In this document: positions 21,589 to 32,781 of the stretch, one piece after another
How positions within the stretch are numbered: the stretch's first letter is position 1
Layout: each line of letters starts with the position of its first letter
Origin: an uncultured Gammaproteobacteria bacterium
Lineage (GTDB): Bacteria > Pseudomonadota > Gammaproteobacteria > JAADHQ01
Reading direction: 5' to 3'
Assembly: GCA_947258655.1 (NCBI GenBank)
Contig: CAMYJD010000006.1
Coordinates: 80,656-144,655, forward strand
Length of the DNA stretch: 64,000 nucleotides
Position numbers and translations under genes: made by a program
The notes under the pieces: model-generated
The model's database searches: none
The model's input: only the letters and a program-made list of their open reading frames with translations
Told to the model about the DNA's origin: nothing

Positions 21589-23055
21589 ATGCTAAGAAGA
21601 ACAAAAATACTGGCAACACTGGGCCCGGCAACCGATCCGCGTAATGGCGACAGTTCCGATTACGAGGTTATGGATGAGATCATTCAGGCGGGTGTCGATG
21701 TTGTGCGCGTCAATTTTTCCCATGGTAGCCATGAAGAACATCTGCAACGCGTTGAGGCGGTACGTAATCGCGCCAGGGCGCATGGCAGGCAGGTCGGGGT
21801 TTTATGTGACCTGCAAGGGCCAAAAATCAGGATAGCAAAATTCAAGCTCGGCAAGGTCGACCTCGAAGAGGGCGCGCGCTTTGTACTCGATGCGGGCCTG
21901 GAAGCAGGGGCCGGTACGCAGGAACGTGTCGGAATTACCTATCCCGATCTGCCCAATGACCTCAGTCGTGGAGATACCCTGCTTCTTGATGACGGCCGCA
22001 TCGTGCTGTGGGTTCAGGATGTAGAGGGCAGTGAAATTCAATGCACGGTTAAAGTCGGCGGTATCCTGTCCAATAACAAGGGCATTAATCGTAAAGGCGG
22101 TGGCCTGTCGGCCGCTGCGTTGACCGACAAGGACAAGGAAGACATCAAGCTGGCTGCACAAATGCAGGCGGATTATCTGGCGGTGTCGTTTCCGCGGCAT
22201 GCAGAAGATATCAAGCACGCGCGCGAGTTATTGCGCGCTGCCGGCGGTAACGGCGCCATTGTTGCCAAGATCGAACGTGCCGAGGCTATCGATGCTATTG
22301 ATGAAATCATCGAGGCATCTGACTCCATCATGATCGCACGTGGTGATCTGGGCGTCGAAATTGGCGATGCTGAATTACCGGCGATCCAGAAAAGATTGAT
22401 CCGCCAGGCCCGCTATGCCAATCGCGTCGTAATTACCGCAACACAAATGATGGAATCGATGATCGAGAACCAGATACCGACGCGCGCCGAGGTCTTTGAC
22501 GTGGCCAATGCGGTACTGGATGGTACTGATGCAGTCATGCTGTCAGCGGAAACAGCCGCTGGCAAATACCCGGCACTGGCCGTGGCCGCGATGGACCGGG
22601 TCTGTCGCCACGCCGAAAAACAACGTGTAGCGCGTATCTCCGATCACAGGATTAATACAGAATTCAATGAGATAGACGAGGCTATCGCTATGTCTGCGAT
22701 GTATGCAGCCAATCATCTCGGTGCCAAGGCCATCGCGGCCCTGACAGAATCGGGAGCAACGGCTTTATGGATGTCACGCATCAGTTCCGGTATACCTATT
22801 TACGCCTTGACGAGTCATGTCGAGACGCGTAGAAAGGTAACTCTCTACCGGGGGGTGTACCCGGTCAGTTTCGAACCGGTCAGTACCAATCATGCCGAGG
22901 TCAATCAGGAAGCCATCGATGAACTGGTCAGGCGCGGTACAGTCAGAGATGGTGATCTGGTAGTATTGACCAAAGGCGATTTAATGGGCGTGCTGGGTGG
23001 TACCAACGCCATGAAGATTGTGCGCGTAGGGGAACTGGTGAATCCGGACTCCTAG
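21589..23055 (+). CDS. pyk: Pyruvate kinase (cluster copy)
   Basis: Makes pyruvate and ATP from phosphoenolpyruvate. Active-site signatures include [31 protein letters not shown], the Lys/metal segment [13 protein letters not shown] and [12 protein letters not shown], then [21 protein letters not shown]. It is 488 residues. A second, distinct pyruvate kinase lies at 61614-63044; the two share the core motifs but differ in the metal-site helix ([16 protein letters not shown] here, [16 protein letters not shown] there). Placement between pgk and fba matches autotroph-type clusters. Confidence 0.96.
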   Translation: MLRRTKILATLGPATDPRNGDSSDYEVMDEIIQAGVDVVRVNFSHGSHEEHLQRVEAVRNRARAHGRQVGVLCDLQGPKIRIAKFKLGKVDLEEGARFVLDAGLEAGAGTQERVGITYPDLPNDLSRGDTLLLDDGRIVLWVQDVEGSEIQCTVKVGGILSNNKGINRKGGGLSAAALTDKDKEDIKLAAQMQADYLAVSFPRHAEDIKHARELLRAAGGNGAIVAKIERAEAIDAIDEIIEASDSIMIARGDLGVEIGDAELPAIQKRLIRQARYANRVVITATQMMESMIENQIPTRAEVFDVANAVLDGTDAVMLSAETAAGKYPALAVAAMDRVCRHAEKQRVARISDHRINTEFNEIDEAIAMSAMYAANHLGAKAIAALTESGATALWMSRISSGIPIYALTSHVETRRKVTLYRGVYPVSFEPVSTNHAEVNQEAIDELVRRGTVRDGDLVVLTKGDLMGVLGGTNAMKIVRVGELVNPDS

Positions 23056-23135
23056 TAACGCCAAGTAGATAAATATTCTGCAAGTATTTTTTATTTTTTT
23101 TAAATTTTGAAAACCACACGAGAGAGGAGAGAAAC

Positions 23136-24200
23136 ATGGCTCTAATTTCCATGCGTCAGCTTCTGGATCATGCTGCCGAAAACGGCTATGGCATGCCAGC
23201 ATTCAATGTCAACAACATGGAGCAGGTGCATGCCATCATGCAGGCTGCAGACGAATCCAACAGTCCGGTCATCATGCAGGGTTCTGCCGGTGCACGTTCC
23301 TATGCAGGCGAACCGTTCCTGCGTCATCTGATTATTGCCGCTATCGAGCAGTATCCGCATATTCCGGTCGTTATGCATCAGGACCATGGTTCAGAGCCGG
23401 CTGTGTGCCTGCGATCTATCCAGTCAGGTTTCTCCTCTGTGATGATGGATGGCTCATTGATGGCCGACATGAAGACTCCGTCAAGCTATGAATACAATGT
23501 AGATGTGACCAAGACCGTTGTTGATATTGCCCATGCCGGTGGTGTTTCTGTAGAGGGCGAACTCGGTTGTCTGGGTTCACTGGAAACGGGTGAAATGGGT
23601 GAGGAAGATGGCCATGGCGCTGAAGGCAAGTTGTCCATGGACCAGTTGCTGACCGACCCGGAAGAGGCGGCTGACTTCGTCAAGAAGACAGGTGTGGATG
23701 CACTGGCTATCGCTATCGGTACCAGCCATGGCGCCTACAAGTTCACGCGTCCGCCTACAGGTGATATCCTCGCGATCGAGCGTATCAAGGAAATCCATGC
23801 GCGTATTCCGAATACTCACCTGGTTATGCACGGTTCTTCATCAGTACCGCAGGACTGGCTGGAAATCATTAACAACCACGGCGGAGACATGGGTGAAACC
23901 TATGGTGTGCCGGTTGAAGAAATTCAGGAAGGTATCAAGAACGGTGTACGCAAGGTCAATATCGATACCGACCTGCGCATGGCCTCTACCGGTGCGATCC
24001 GCAAGCACCTGGCGGAAAATCCGTCCAACTTCGACCCACGCAAATTCCTCAAGGCTTCCACAGCAGCCATGAAGGATATTTGTAAGGCACGTTATGAAGC
24101 CTTCGGTTGTGCCGGTCAGGCAGACAAGATCAAGCCAATCAGTCTGGATGACATGGTCGGTCGCTACCTGAGTGGTGAGCTGGATCCGCGCGTTAACTAA
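23136..24200 (+). CDS. fba: Class II fructose-bisphosphate aldolase
   Basis: Zinc-dependent aldolase for fructose- and sedoheptulose-bisphosphate formation. Signatures: [20 protein letters not shown] at the start, metal ligands in [13 protein letters not shown] and [35 protein letters not shown], and [19 protein letters not shown]. It is 354 residues, the CbbA-like form common in autotrophs. AGAGAGGAGAGAAAC precedes the ATG. Its stop is followed by a strong terminator, so it ends the carbon operon. Confidence 0.96.
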   Translation: MALISMRQLLDHAAENGYGMPAFNVNNMEQVHAIMQAADESNSPVIMQGSAGARSYAGEPFLRHLIIAAIEQYPHIPVVMHQDHGSEPAVCLRSIQSGFSSVMMDGSLMADMKTPSSYEYNVDVTKTVVDIAHAGGVSVEGELGCLGSLETGEMGEEDGHGAEGKLSMDQLLTDPEEAADFVKKTGVDALAIAIGTSHGAYKFTRPPTGDILAIERIKEIHARIPNTHLVMHGSSSVPQDWLEIINNHGGDMGETYGVPVEEIQEGIKNGVRKVNIDTDLRMASTGAIRKHLAENPSNFDPRKFLKASTAAMKDICKARYEAFGCAGQADKIKPISLDDMVGRYLSGELDPRVN

Positions 24201-24218
24201 GCGAATTGGCTCCATCTG

Positions 24219-24256
24219 AAAAAGGGAGAAGTGACTACTCACTTCTCCCTTTTTTT
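24219..24256 (+). terminator. Rho-independent terminator after fba
   Basis: A 16-bp stem (aaaaagggagaagtga / tcacttctccctttttt) with a CTAC loop and a T run, 18 bases past the fba stop. Confidence 0.92.
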
Positions 24257-24365
24257 GACCTCGGCTTTACACCGATCAGGTTCAGGACGACAGGCATGGT
24301 TGAGCAGGCTTACAGCTGCTATTCTTGAAACAGGCGCAACCTGAAAATACCATAAGGACAGTACC

Positions 24366-24767
24366 TTGTTATTTCATGATTCAGGCAACAAGTTTCCGTG
24401 TCCATGCTGCGGATACCGGGTAAATGCCATGCCGCCTGGCTATCATGAAAAATGTCCGATATGTGGTTGGGAAGATGATTTGACCCAGCTGCGCTTCGTC
24501 GATATGCCCGGTAGTTCCAACCACGTGTCGTTACGCAAGGCGCAAATCAATTACATCGAATATGGTGCCTCCGAAAGAAGAAGCATCCCCGATGTGCGTA
24601 ATCCCTTCACGGATGATCCTCGTGATGATCAATGGAGGCCTGTTGATCCGCATAAGGACAATATCGAAGAGCCCAGGTCCGGCATTGATTATGCGACATC
24701 CTACCCGCAGGACTCGACGCGTCTGTATTACTGGCGCGATACATACTGGCGCAGGATTGTAGGTTAA
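24366..24767 (+). CDS. CPCC-type cysteine-rich protein
   Basis: A 133-residue protein with FPCPCCGYR and, after about 15 residues, CPICGWEDD, so four or five cysteines form a probable zinc ribbon. This matches the CPCC cysteine-rich family, whose function is unknown. The C-terminal half is rich in Arg, Asp and Pro with repeated aromatic residues (RLYYWRDTYWRR). It starts at TTG 24366, preceded by AAGGACAG about eight bases upstream; no ATG fits. It stands alone after the fba terminator and is convergent with the MscS gene. Confidence 0.75.
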   Translation: MLFHDSGNKFPCPCCGYRVNAMPPGYHEKCPICGWEDDLTQLRFVDMPGSSNHVSLRKAQINYIEYGASERRSIPDVRNPFTDDPRDDQWRPVDPHKDNIEEPRSGIDYATSYPQDSTRLYYWRDTYWRRIVG

Positions 24768-24871
24768 GCATTGGTTTTGCAATAGCTTACATGGCCCGGG
24801 CACTTTCACGCTTGCACAATTGGGCGCGTGTATTACAGGATTTATGTGTTCAATGATGCATGACTAGAGCG

Positions 24872-27229
24872 CTAGTTATCAGCATCCTTGTTTTGTTTGT
24901 CTGGCAGAATATGGTCATCTTTCGCGCTATTAGATATATCACGTACATGCAGGTCGCGCTGTGGAAACGGGATTTCAATACCGTTTTGGCGAAAAATATC
25001 ATCAATTGCAAAATTGATTTCACTGATCGTTGTTCGACGCATGTCAATGTTCTTGATATGGCAACGCAGTTCAAAGTCCAGTGAGCTGTCACCAAAACCC
25101 AGGAAAAGCACAATAGGTAGTGGAGCCATCATCGGACTGTCGATGACCTGCTCATGTTCGCTAGCCACCTGTAATAACAGTTCCTTGACCAATTGGGTAT
25201 CCGAGCCGTAGGCCACACCGACAGGTACACGGATCCTGCCGCGTTGATCGTATAACATCCAGTTGGTCACGGTGCCGGATATCAGGTCAGAGTTGGGTAC
25301 GATGACATCGGATCGGTCAAAGGTCTGGATCTGGGTGGAGCGAATACTAATTTTGCGTACGTAACCTTCAACAGTACCCACCTGAATCCAGTCACCGGTT
25401 TTTATTGGTCGCTCAAACAACAGGATCAGGCCTGAGACAAAGTTGTTGACGATATTCTGCAAGCCAAAACCAATGCCTACCGACAGGGCGCCGGCAATCA
25501 GGGCCAGCTTGGAGAAGTCCATACCCGCGATACCCAGGGATATAATGATTGCGATACTGGCTCCTACATATCCGCTGATCGTCGCCATTGATTCGCGTGC
25601 TCCACGCTCCATGTGTGTACGCTTTAACCAGCGCTGTTCCAGTCCCTTGCGAAACCATGCATTGATTGTTAACAAGACAGGTAATACCAGGATGGCCTGT
25701 AGAATGCGTGATGGCAGGATCTCAATAGAACCAATGCTAAAACCAGTGGTAATATAACTGATCAGTGTCTGCACATAGGTGTCAGGAACCCTCCAGATAT
25801 ATAGCAGGCTACCAAACAATCCGGCCCATAACAGCAGGTTGATGATAATCCGTATCCAGATAATACCGGGCATGGCCTGTTCCGGCTTTAGTCCCATGGA
25901 GGCATGTATTTTCTGTGGCCAGCTGCCCTTGCCACTCTCAAGATTGTCAATCGCTTCTGAAGTCAATAGATCCAGCAGCTTGTAGATATCAATTAAAATA
26001 AGTGTGCCCAATACGGTGCGTAAAATGTACAAAGAAAGGTTGCGGTAACCATAGAATTCCGCCACCAGGGCTCCGAACAGCAACAGAACAATTGCCATCC
26101 TGAATAACTGGTTGCTGCGAGCCTTGTTGAAACGCCCGACCAGCCAGATGACCATGATCAGGTTGACGATAATAATGGCACCATAAATACCGCGGGTCAG
26201 TAGTAATGCTGACTCCGGCAGGCTTTGTGCGAGTATGGTTGAAAACAGTAGGTAGCCAAAAAATATTATTAATACAAGGGTCTTCAGGCGATGACCAAGC
26301 CTGCGGGCGATGGTGACCTGATCGTCCTTAATCACTTTTAGTTCTAGTGATGAATACAGGAAAATATGTATCAGTGCCAGTAGTATGCTGACTATAGGCA
26401 ATCCGTAGGCGACGATGCTGATGAAGGGGATCGGCTTGATATCACTTGTCGTTACATAGAAGAATACGGCGGCTAGTATGCTGGGTAGTAAATAGGGTGC
26501 ATAACGAATGCTGGTTTGTGTAAAAGCATTGGCCAAATAAGAGGAGCGATTATCCGTAGGCGGGCGCCTGTCCAGCCATAAGCGCAGTTTTCTCCTGATC
26601 TGCAGGCCGCTAACAACAGCGGCAATGAGCAGTGCCAGCAGCACAAAGAACTCGCTTGGGCCGATTTTGTCGAGTCCACTGTTTTTCAGGATAAATTCCT
26701 TACTGGCGCTCAACCAGACGCCGGGATTTTCCCAGTTTTCTTTGGCCAGCTTGACGAAACTCGGTCCTTTAAAGACATACTTTTCAGCCAGATTTGACTG
26801 TTTTATTTTAGTGATGCGTTGTAGCGACTCCTCACTTCTTAGCAGGATCAGCTTGCATGTGGCCTTTAGTTTTTCACTGGTGGCCAGACTGCTCTTGATC
26901 GATTTACGTTTTTTACTGACATCAACAGCTTCTCCCTTGATGTAATCACCAAGGGATTCCAGGCTCTTTTGCAGGTCCTGCAGTTCATTATCACGAGTCT
27001 GCAGACACTGGCTTGCCCAGTTTCTATATTCGGGTAGTTGTTTCAGATAGCCTTCAAGTTTCGTGATATCTACAGGCTTTCGTTGAAGTTCATGCTCTAT
27101 AGTATCCAGAATTTTTACAATGCTAGCAGGTGTTTTGTCGTCACCATTGGTGGACGCATGGGCAGGACTGCTCACAGCGATGACCAGTGTCAGCAGAAAA
27201 AATATAAAAGCCTGAAACACAGTTTTCAT
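24872..27229 (-). CDS. MscS-family mechanosensitive channel with large N-terminal domain
   Basis: A 785-residue membrane protein. It begins with a signal peptide (MKTVFQAFIFFLLTLVIAVS, cut after SPAHA), then a periplasmic coiled-coil region with repeated Leu/Lys/Glu, then about ten hydrophobic segments. The MscS pore and beta-domain are clear near residues 570-690: LIAGALSVGIGFGLQNIVNN, LFERPIKTGDWIQVG, VEGYVRKISIRSTQIQTFD and VIVPNSDLISGTVTNW. This architecture resembles the MscK/YbdG-type large paralogues. It probably protects against hypo-osmotic shock. The start at 27229 was chosen for the signal peptide; the frame opens further upstream to 27286. Confidence 0.88.
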   Translation of the reverse strand: MKTVFQAFIFFLLTLVIAVSSPAHASTNGDDKTPASIVKILDTIEHELQRKPVDITKLEGYLKQLPEYRNWASQCLQTRDNELQDLQKSLESLGDYIKGEAVDVSKKRKSIKSSLATSEKLKATCKLILLRSEESLQRITKIKQSNLAEKYVFKGPSFVKLAKENWENPGVWLSASKEFILKNSGLDKIGPSEFFVLLALLIAAVVSGLQIRRKLRLWLDRRPPTDNRSSYLANAFTQTSIRYAPYLLPSILAAVFFYVTTSDIKPIPFISIVAYGLPIVSILLALIHIFLYSSLELKVIKDDQVTIARRLGHRLKTLVLIIFFGYLLFSTILAQSLPESALLLTRGIYGAIIIVNLIMVIWLVGRFNKARSNQLFRMAIVLLLFGALVAEFYGYRNLSLYILRTVLGTLILIDIYKLLDLLTSEAIDNLESGKGSWPQKIHASMGLKPEQAMPGIIWIRIIINLLLWAGLFGSLLYIWRVPDTYVQTLISYITTGFSIGSIEILPSRILQAILVLPVLLTINAWFRKGLEQRWLKRTHMERGARESMATISGYVGASIAIIISLGIAGMDFSKLALIAGALSVGIGFGLQNIVNNFVSGLILLFERPIKTGDWIQVGTVEGYVRKISIRSTQIQTFDRSDVIVPNSDLISGTVTNWMLYDQRGRIRVPVGVAYGSDTQLVKELLLQVASEHEQVIDSPMMAPLPIVLFLGFGDSSLDFELRCHIKNIDMRRTTISEINFAIDDIFRQNGIEIPFPQRDLHVRDISNSAKDDHILPDKQNKDADN

Positions 27230-27511
27230 GGTAGTTCCAGGATGCCCAGGTGAAAGAGGCTGGTCATGAAAAATTAATGTGTGCATGGTGAAATCTATTT
27301 AACAATACATGTGGATCGGTTTCTTTTTTTACATAGACAGCGCTTAAGATTAAAATCATATCATGCATTGGCAGGATAATTGTAAGACCCATAACGCATT
27401 ACTATATAAAATATTTTATTAATTAGCGTGCGGTATTGATTGGCTACCATATTGAAATGTGCTGATAGAGATACTATTTTATTTGTAATGTAACTAAAAG
27501 CGGGAATTGAT

Positions 27512-28210
27512 ATGGACAAGGTAGGCAAGCTGTATAAGGAATGGCGTTTTTTGATTTTATTTTTACTATTGATGTCGTTGTTCCGCTCGGCAGTGGCCGA
27601 CTGGTATACCGTTCCCACCGGCTCGATGAAGCCCACTATTCTTGAAGGCGACAGGATCTTTGTCAACAAAATGGCCTATGGTCTACGGGTGCCGTTTACG
27701 ACACAATCATTGCTAAAATGGGCCGATCCGCAAAGAGGAGAGATTGTCATTATCGAATCAGGGATAGCTGCCCAGCGCCTGGTCAAACGCGTCATCGGTG
27801 TCCCGGGTGACATCATAATGCTCAAGGAAAATCGCCTGTTCGTCAACGGTCAAGCACTACAATATACGCGTAGCGATCAGGGTGGATTCGCCATCGACTG
27901 GTCAGACCAAAGAGGCGAGCCTGTCATCCTCAATGAAAAGATCGGCAACAGGCTGCATGAGGTGGCAATAGCTCGGACAGATTCATTCTTTGGCCCGGTG
28001 CAGGTCCCTGAGGGACATCTGTTTGTCATGGGTGACAATCGTGATTTCAGTGCCGATTCACGTTACTACGGTTTTGTTCCCAGAGACGAGGTACTTGGCA
28101 GGGCCAGGGCTGTGATTGTATCCCTGGATCCGGGTAACTATTTTCTGCCACGAACAGATCGTTATTTTAACGCATTCGATGAGGCACAGCGCGAGCAGCT
28201 ATTGCGTTAG
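27512..28210 (+). CDS. lepB: Signal peptidase I
   Basis: Membrane protease that removes Sec and Tat signal peptides. It has one N-terminal membrane segment ([17 protein letters not shown]), catalytic S38 in TGSMKPTI, catalytic K92 in [12 protein letters not shown], and the box [20 protein letters not shown]. At 232 residues it is compact, with one membrane helix rather than two as in E. coli. The ribosome site is weak (GGGAATTGAT). Its last 12 bases overlap the end of the convergent purC gene. It is not linked to lepA or rnc here. Confidence 0.93.
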   Translation: MDKVGKLYKEWRFLILFLLLMSLFRSAVADWYTVPTGSMKPTILEGDRIFVNKMAYGLRVPFTTQSLLKWADPQRGEIVIIESGIAAQRLVKRVIGVPGDIIMLKENRLFVNGQALQYTRSDQGGFAIDWSDQRGEPVILNEKIGNRLHEVAIARTDSFFGPVQVPEGHLFVMGDNRDFSADSRYYGFVPRDEVLGRARAVIVSLDPGNYFLPRTDRYFNAFDEAQREQLLR

Positions 28211-29095
28211 TCGCGCCAGCGCCTCACGGTATTTTTCTGCCGTCTTGTCGGCGATCTCCTGCGGCAGATGCGGTGCCGGCGCCTGCTTGTCCCAGTCCAG
28301 TGTTTCCAGATAATCACGTACAAACTGCTTGTCGAAACTGGGTGGGCTGATGCCGGGCCGGTACTGGTCAGCAGGCCAGAAGCGGGACGAGTCTGGCGTC
28401 AGGGCCTCGTCAATCAGGGTCAGGCAGCCGCTGTCATCGATGCCGAATTCGAATTTGGTATCGGCAATAATAATACCGCGTTGCAATGCATATTCAGCCG
28501 CCAGGGTATACAGTTTGATGCTGACGTCTTTTACCTGCTGGGCAAGGTCGTTACCCAGTAATTCCTGTGTATAGGCAAAATCCACATTTTCATCATGATC
28601 ACCGACCGCGGCCTTGGTCGATGGTGTATAGATGGCCTCAGGTAGCTTGTCAGCCATTTGCAGGCCCGCTGGCAGTGGAATGCCGCACACGCTGCCACTG
28701 TGCTGATAATCCTTCCAGCCGGAACCGATCAGGTATCCACGCACGATGGCCTCAACCGGGAGGGCCTTCAACTTTTTGACGATAATGGCGCGTCCAACTA
28801 CCTGGGCGCGCTCGTGCTCATTCGGCAGGGCTTGTTCGAGGCTGATATCGGCGACCTGGTTCGGGACAACATCTTTCATGAAATCAAACCAGAAGTTGGA
28901 GGTCGCGTTCAGGATGATGCCCTTGCCCGGTATCGGATCAGGCAAAACCACATCGAATGCTGACAGGCGATCGGTGGTAACGATCAGTAGGTGCTTATCT
29001 CCCACAGCGTAGATATCACGCACCTTGCCGCGATGTATCAGCGGTAAGGATTGTATGTTTGACTGATATAGCGTGTCGGGTGCTTCCATCTGCAT
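28199..29095 (-). CDS. purC: Phosphoribosylaminoimidazole-succinocarboxamide synthase PurC
   Basis: ATP-dependent SAICAR synthase of purine synthesis. Recognised by [41 protein letters not shown], here split as conserved blocks [15 protein letters not shown] and PIPGKG, plus [27 protein letters not shown] and [14 protein letters not shown]. The 298-residue length is the longer, yeast-like class rather than the E. coli 237-residue class. Two ATGs six bases apart (29095, 29089) are possible. It converges with lepB. Confidence 0.95.
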   Translation of the reverse strand: MQMEAPDTLYQSNIQSLPLIHRGKVRDIYAVGDKHLLIVTTDRLSAFDVVLPDPIPGKGIILNATSNFWFDFMKDVVPNQVADISLEQALPNEHERAQVVGRAIIVKKLKALPVEAIVRGYLIGSGWKDYQHSGSVCGIPLPAGLQMADKLPEAIYTPSTKAAVGDHDENVDFAYTQELLGNDLAQQVKDVSIKLYTLAAEYALQRGIIIADTKFEFGIDDSGCLTLIDEALTPDSSRFWPADQYRPGISPPSFDKQFVRDYLETLDWDKQAPAPHLPQEIADKTAEKYREALARLTQ

Positions 29096-29238
29096 TCCAG
29101 ATACAATTGTGGATGAACAAGTCAGCGATTATACGAAGATTTGACCCATTATGCAGCATTAAATGTCAGGGCCAGACACTGTAGTGTTACGAGTATGAGG
29201 TAGGGGGACATGCGTAGACTGATAGGGAAGTAGGGCAT

Positions 29239-29276
29239 AAAAAGGTGCCTGTGACCACAAAGGATACACAGGCACA
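29239..29276 (-). terminator. Intrinsic terminator of the nitrate transporter operon
   Basis: On the minus strand GUGCCUGUG...CACAGGCACC closes a hairpin followed by UUUUUAUG, about 33 bases after the nrtD-like stop. Confidence 0.85.
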
Positions 29277-29308
29277 AACCCATTGACGAACTGTAAAAAA
29301 ATTAATAT

Positions 29309-30226
29309 TTAATCATTAACGGCGTACAAGACGGGAGCGTCATCCTCCTTTTTTTGTTTGTCTTGTACCTCCGCTTTTTCTTCGCTGGCCATTGCCGTTT
29401 CTGCGTCAACGTCAGAACCGGAGTCCGCTTCTTCCTCGGCTTCCGGGTTTTTGTAACGCTCATGCAGGAAGCGCACGACTTCGGCGCGGTAGTGGTTATA
29501 TTCAGGGACTTCTGCCAGTGCCAGTCGATCCCTGGGGCGCTCGAGGTCGACCTTGAGGATCTCACCGACCGTGGCCGCCGGGCCATTGGTCATCATGACG
29601 ATGCGGTCTGACAATAAAACGGCTTCATCGACATCATGAGTAATCATGATGACGGTGTTATTGAGTTCCGCCTGAATTTCCATTAGCGAGTCCTGCATGT
29701 GCGCGCGCGTCAGTGCATCCAGAGCTCCAAAAGGTTCATCCATCAGCATGACCTTCGGCTCCATAGACAATGCACGGGCAATACCGACACGCTGCTTCAT
29801 GCCGCCTGATAATTCATCAGGGCGTTTATCCATGGCATGTGACATATGCACCAGTTCCAGATTATGTTCGATCCATTCCTTCATTTCTTCCTTGCTTTTC
29901 TGGTTCTTGAAAACCTGCTTGACGGCCAGTTCTACGTTTTCATAGGCTGTCATCCAGGGTAACAGGGAGTGGTTCTGGAAAACGACCGCGCGGTCCGGTC
30001 CGGGTTCGCTGACTTCCTTGCCATTGAGTATTACACCGCCTTCGGTGGCCTGGTGTAATCCGGCGATAATATTCAGCACTGTGGATTTACCGCAGCCGGA
30101 GTGGCCGATCAGGGAGATGAACTCGCCTTTTTCGATGCTCAGTTTTACCTTGTCCAGTGCCCTGAAAGGCCCGTTGGGTGTCGGGAAGTCAATCGTGACA
30201 TGTGAAAGTTCCAGATATGAATCCAT
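29309..30226 (-). CDS. nrtD: Nitrate/nitrite ABC transporter ATP-binding protein (NrtD-like)
   Basis: ATPase of an NrtABD-type uptake system. Walker A GHSGCGKST, signature LSGGMKQRVGIARALSM, Walker B VMLMDEPFGALD and H-loop MITHDVDEAVLLSDR are intact. The NrtD-like start is YLELSHVTIDFPTPNGPFRALD. It is 305 residues with an acidic, low-complexity C-terminal tail (about 45 residues of Glu, Asp, Ala and Lys) not needed for ATPase function. GAGGAGAAAC lies before the ATG, 17 bases after the permease stop. The closely packed order binding protein, permease, ATPase supports the assignment; nitrate versus cyanate or taurine specificity rests on the binding protein. Confidence 0.9.
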   Translation of the reverse strand: MDSYLELSHVTIDFPTPNGPFRALDKVKLSIEKGEFISLIGHSGCGKSTVLNIIAGLHQATEGGVILNGKEVSEPGPDRAVVFQNHSLLPWMTAYENVELAVKQVFKNQKSKEEMKEWIEHNLELVHMSHAMDKRPDELSGGMKQRVGIARALSMEPKVMLMDEPFGALDALTRAHMQDSLMEIQAELNNTVIMITHDVDEAVLLSDRIVMMTNGPAATVGEILKVDLERPRDRLALAEVPEYNHYRAEVVRFLHERYKNPEAEEEADSGSDVDAETAMASEEKAEVQDKQKKEDDAPVLYAVND

Positions 30227-30243
30227 ATTAGTTTCTCCTCAGA

Positions 30244-31266
30244 TTAGCGAATCACAGCACTCTTGTCCCAACTGATAGACTTCTGCAACATTAGCATCAG
30301 CCTGTCCAGCAGGAAGCCGACAAGTCCTATGGTAAATACCGCGACCATGATTCTGGCCAGTGAGTTGGAACTCCCATTCTGGAATTCGTCCCAGACAAAT
30401 TTTCCCAGGCCCGGGTTCTGAGCGAGCATTTCCGCAGCAATCAGTACCATCCAGCCGATACCCAGCGATACGCGCAGACCAGCAAACATCATCGGGATTG
30501 ATGACGGGATGACAATCTTGAATACCTTGGTTAGCCATGTCAGCCTGAGGACCTTGCTGACATTGATCAGGTCCTTGTCGATTGACGATACACCGACAGT
30601 TGTATTGATAATGGTTGGCCACAGGCAACATAGGGTAACTGTAATGGCCGAATTCAGATATGACTTGTCGAACATCGGGTCATCACTGACATACACGGCA
30701 CTGACAATCATCATTACTATCGGCAACCAGGCCAATGGAGACACAGGTTTGAATATTTGTATCAGGGGATTTAATGCCGTGTATATCAACGGACTCAGGC
30801 CGCACATTATACCGATGGGAATGGCGATTAATGATGCGATCAAGAAGCCGGTCATTACTGTGTAAATACTGGTCCATATTTGATCCAGATAGGTTGCTTT
30901 GCCTGTATAGGGCCTGATTTTAATTTCTGCATCAGGGTTCTGGGCCAGTTTTTTTGCGTTTCGTTTTTCCTGCCTTTCGTAAAAAGCAGCTTCTTTTTGC
31001 CGTTCCTCTTTGTGTTCATCCAGCAGATTGACTGCCTGTTCCCAGACCTGGGTGGGTCCAGGTACGGCGCCAAGCGATGTTTTTATCTGGCTGGCGCCTG
31101 CGGACCACAGTAACAGGAAAATGCCGAGTGCCACTAATGGTGTGACAATTGCTTTCAATAACTTGTTTATTTCCTCTGCCTTGTTGGGCCCGGTAAATAT
31201 ACGTAAAAAGGGCTCAATCAGCATGTTATGTAGGGCAGAAAAATTTTTCATAAATAATGTAGTCAT
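30244..31266 (-). CDS. nrtB: Nitrate/nitrite ABC transporter permease (NrtB-like)
   Basis: Inner-membrane permease with six predicted helices. The cytoplasmic EAA loop region is visible (VSKVLRLTWLTKVFKIVIP, with SIPMMFAGLRVSLGIGWMVLIAAE). The N-terminal part has an insertion of about 45 charged residues after the first helix (HKEERQKEAAFYERQEKRN), a feature of NrtB proteins from nitrate systems. It is 340 residues. Start at 31266 has no strong ribosome site; an ATG at 31251 is possible. A hairpin lies between it and nrtA, consistent with higher binding-protein than permease expression. Confidence 0.88.
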   Translation of the reverse strand: MTTLFMKNFSALHNMLIEPFLRIFTGPNKAEEINKLLKAIVTPLVALGIFLLLWSAGASQIKTSLGAVPGPTQVWEQAVNLLDEHKEERQKEAAFYERQEKRNAKKLAQNPDAEIKIRPYTGKATYLDQIWTSIYTVMTGFLIASLIAIPIGIMCGLSPLIYTALNPLIQIFKPVSPLAWLPIVMMIVSAVYVSDDPMFDKSYLNSAITVTLCCLWPTIINTTVGVSSIDKDLINVSKVLRLTWLTKVFKIVIPSSIPMMFAGLRVSLGIGWMVLIAAEMLAQNPGLGKFVWDEFQNGSSNSLARIMVAVFTIGLVGFLLDRLMLMLQKSISWDKSAVIR

Positions 31267-31303
31267 AACAATATACCAATGGGATAGATTTTGATTTATT
31301 ATT

Positions 31304-31327
31304 ACCTCCCCTAATAATCGGGGAGGT
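31304..31327. other. Intercistronic stem-loop between nrtA and nrtB
   Basis: ACCTCCCC-TAATAATC-GGGGAGGT is a perfect 8-bp stem 11 bases past the nrtA stop. It lacks a U tract and so is likelier to protect the upstream nrtA message than to terminate. A similar CCTCCCC/GGGGAGG hairpin follows the DUF4331 gene (43733-43751). Confidence 0.7.
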
Positions 31328-31338
31328 ATATAGTCTTA

Positions 31339-32742
31339 CTAGATTTTCTCCTTACCTTTCAATCCTATCTTGAACTTCTTCAGATAATCATTCGGCTTTT
31401 TACCATCATAGGTAATGTTGTCGATGAAATGCGTTTGCGGAGCACGGAATCCGTCTTCCTTGGCAAAGTCTGGGAATTCAGAGGCCTTCAGTTTACCTTC
31501 CGCAATCAGCTCTTTCGCCGCCGTTGCATAGATGTCCGGACGATAGACCTTCTTGGCAATATCCATGTACCAGCTGTCCGGTTTCTGTTCCGAGATCTGA
31601 CCCCAACGACGCATCTGGGTCAGATACCAGATAGCATCACTGTAATACGGGTAGGTAGCGAAATAACGGAAGAACACATTGAAGTCAGGTACTGCACGTT
31701 TGTCGCCTTTTTCGTATTCGAATGTACCGGTCATACTGTTGGCGATAACATCATAATCAGCGCCGACATACTCGGACTTGGCCAGGATCTTGACCGCTTC
31801 AGGACGATTGGCATTGTTTTTGTCATCCAGCCACTTGGCTGCACGAATCATCGCCTTGACCACGCGGATATGGGTGTTCGGGTTCTTGTCTGCCCATTTC
31901 TTACTGACGCCGAATACCTTTTCAGGGTTGTTTTTCCAGATTTCGTAGTCGGTGATGACCGGAACACCAATGCCCTTGAATACGGCCTGCTGGTTCCAGG
32001 GCTCACCTACGCAATAACCGTAGATGGTTCCCGCTTCCATGGTAGAAGGCATTTGTGGGGGAGGTGTAACCGACAGCAAAACATCGGCCTTGATTTGTCC
32101 CTTGATGTCACCCTTGTGCGGGGCATAGTAGCCGGGATTGATGCCGCCGGCAGCCAGCCAGTAACGCAGTTCATAGTTATGTGTGGATACCGGGAAAACC
32201 ATGCCCATCTTGAAGGGTTTGCCGTCCGCCTTGTACTGATCCACGACCGGCTTCAGGTAATCGGCCTTGATCGGATGAACCGGCTTGCCGCCCTTGTGCG
32301 GGACGTGCTTTTTCATTTCTTTCCAGATCTTGTTGGAAACGGTAATGCCGTTACCGTTCAGATCCATACTGAATGCAGTAATAATGTGGTCCTGGGTACC
32401 GAAACCGATCGTAGCACCGAGCGGTTGACCGGCGAGCATATGGGCACCATCCAGTTCGCCATCGATGACGCGGTCCAGCAATACCTTCCAGTTCGCCTGG
32501 GCTTCCAGCTTCACGTACAGGCCTTCGTCTTCGAAATAGCCTTTTTCATAGGCGATCGCGAGCGGCGCCATATCGGTTAATTTGATAAAGCCAAATTTCA
32601 GATCTTCCTTTTCTGGCTCTCCCACAGCGGCGTGGGATGCACTGGTCATCATGCCAAATCCGATGGCTGCGGCCATGGCAGTTTTCGCCAGGCTCTTACC
32701 CAGACTCAAGGGCCTTGAGTTGTCCGGTTTAAACTTCGTCAT
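31339..32742 (-). CDS. nrtA: Nitrate/nitrite ABC transporter substrate-binding protein (NrtA-like)
   Basis: Periplasmic binding protein, 467 residues, with a Sec-type signal peptide ([20 protein letters not shown]). The mature part opens with [22 protein letters not shown] and contains [19 protein letters not shown] and [16 protein letters not shown], all typical of the CmpA/NrtA family. The C-terminal [15 protein letters not shown] region is also characteristic. The CmpA branch binds bicarbonate; gene context (ANTAR regulator, nitrogen-type promoter, cytochrome operon) favours nitrate or nitrite. The ATG is preceded by GAGGAGATATC. It is the first gene of the operon. Confidence 0.9.
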   Translation of the reverse strand: MTKFKPDNSRPLSLGKSLAKTAMAAAIGFGMMTSASHAAVGEPEKEDLKFGFIKLTDMAPLAIAYEKGYFEDEGLYVKLEAQANWKVLLDRVIDGELDGAHMLAGQPLGATIGFGTQDHIITAFSMDLNGNGITVSNKIWKEMKKHVPHKGGKPVHPIKADYLKPVVDQYKADGKPFKMGMVFPVSTHNYELRYWLAAGGINPGYYAPHKGDIKGQIKADVLLSVTPPPQMPSTMEAGTIYGYCVGEPWNQQAVFKGIGVPVITDYEIWKNNPEKVFGVSKKWADKNPNTHIRVVKAMIRAAKWLDDKNNANRPEAVKILAKSEYVGADYDVIANSMTGTFEYEKGDKRAVPDFNVFFRYFATYPYYSDAIWYLTQMRRWGQISEQKPDSWYMDIAKKVYRPDIYATAAKELIAEGKLKASEFPDFAKEDGFRAPQTHFIDNITYDGKKPNDYLKKFKIGLKGKEKI

Positions 32743-32781
32743 TGATATCTCCTCTGTTTGGAGTAATTGATTATTAAGGTC

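Noticed and set aside
31429..32580. A 383-residue open frame antisense to nrtA
   Set aside because: It lies wholly inside the nrtA gene on the opposite strand, has no ribosome site or recognisable domain, and its composition mirrors the NrtA codons.
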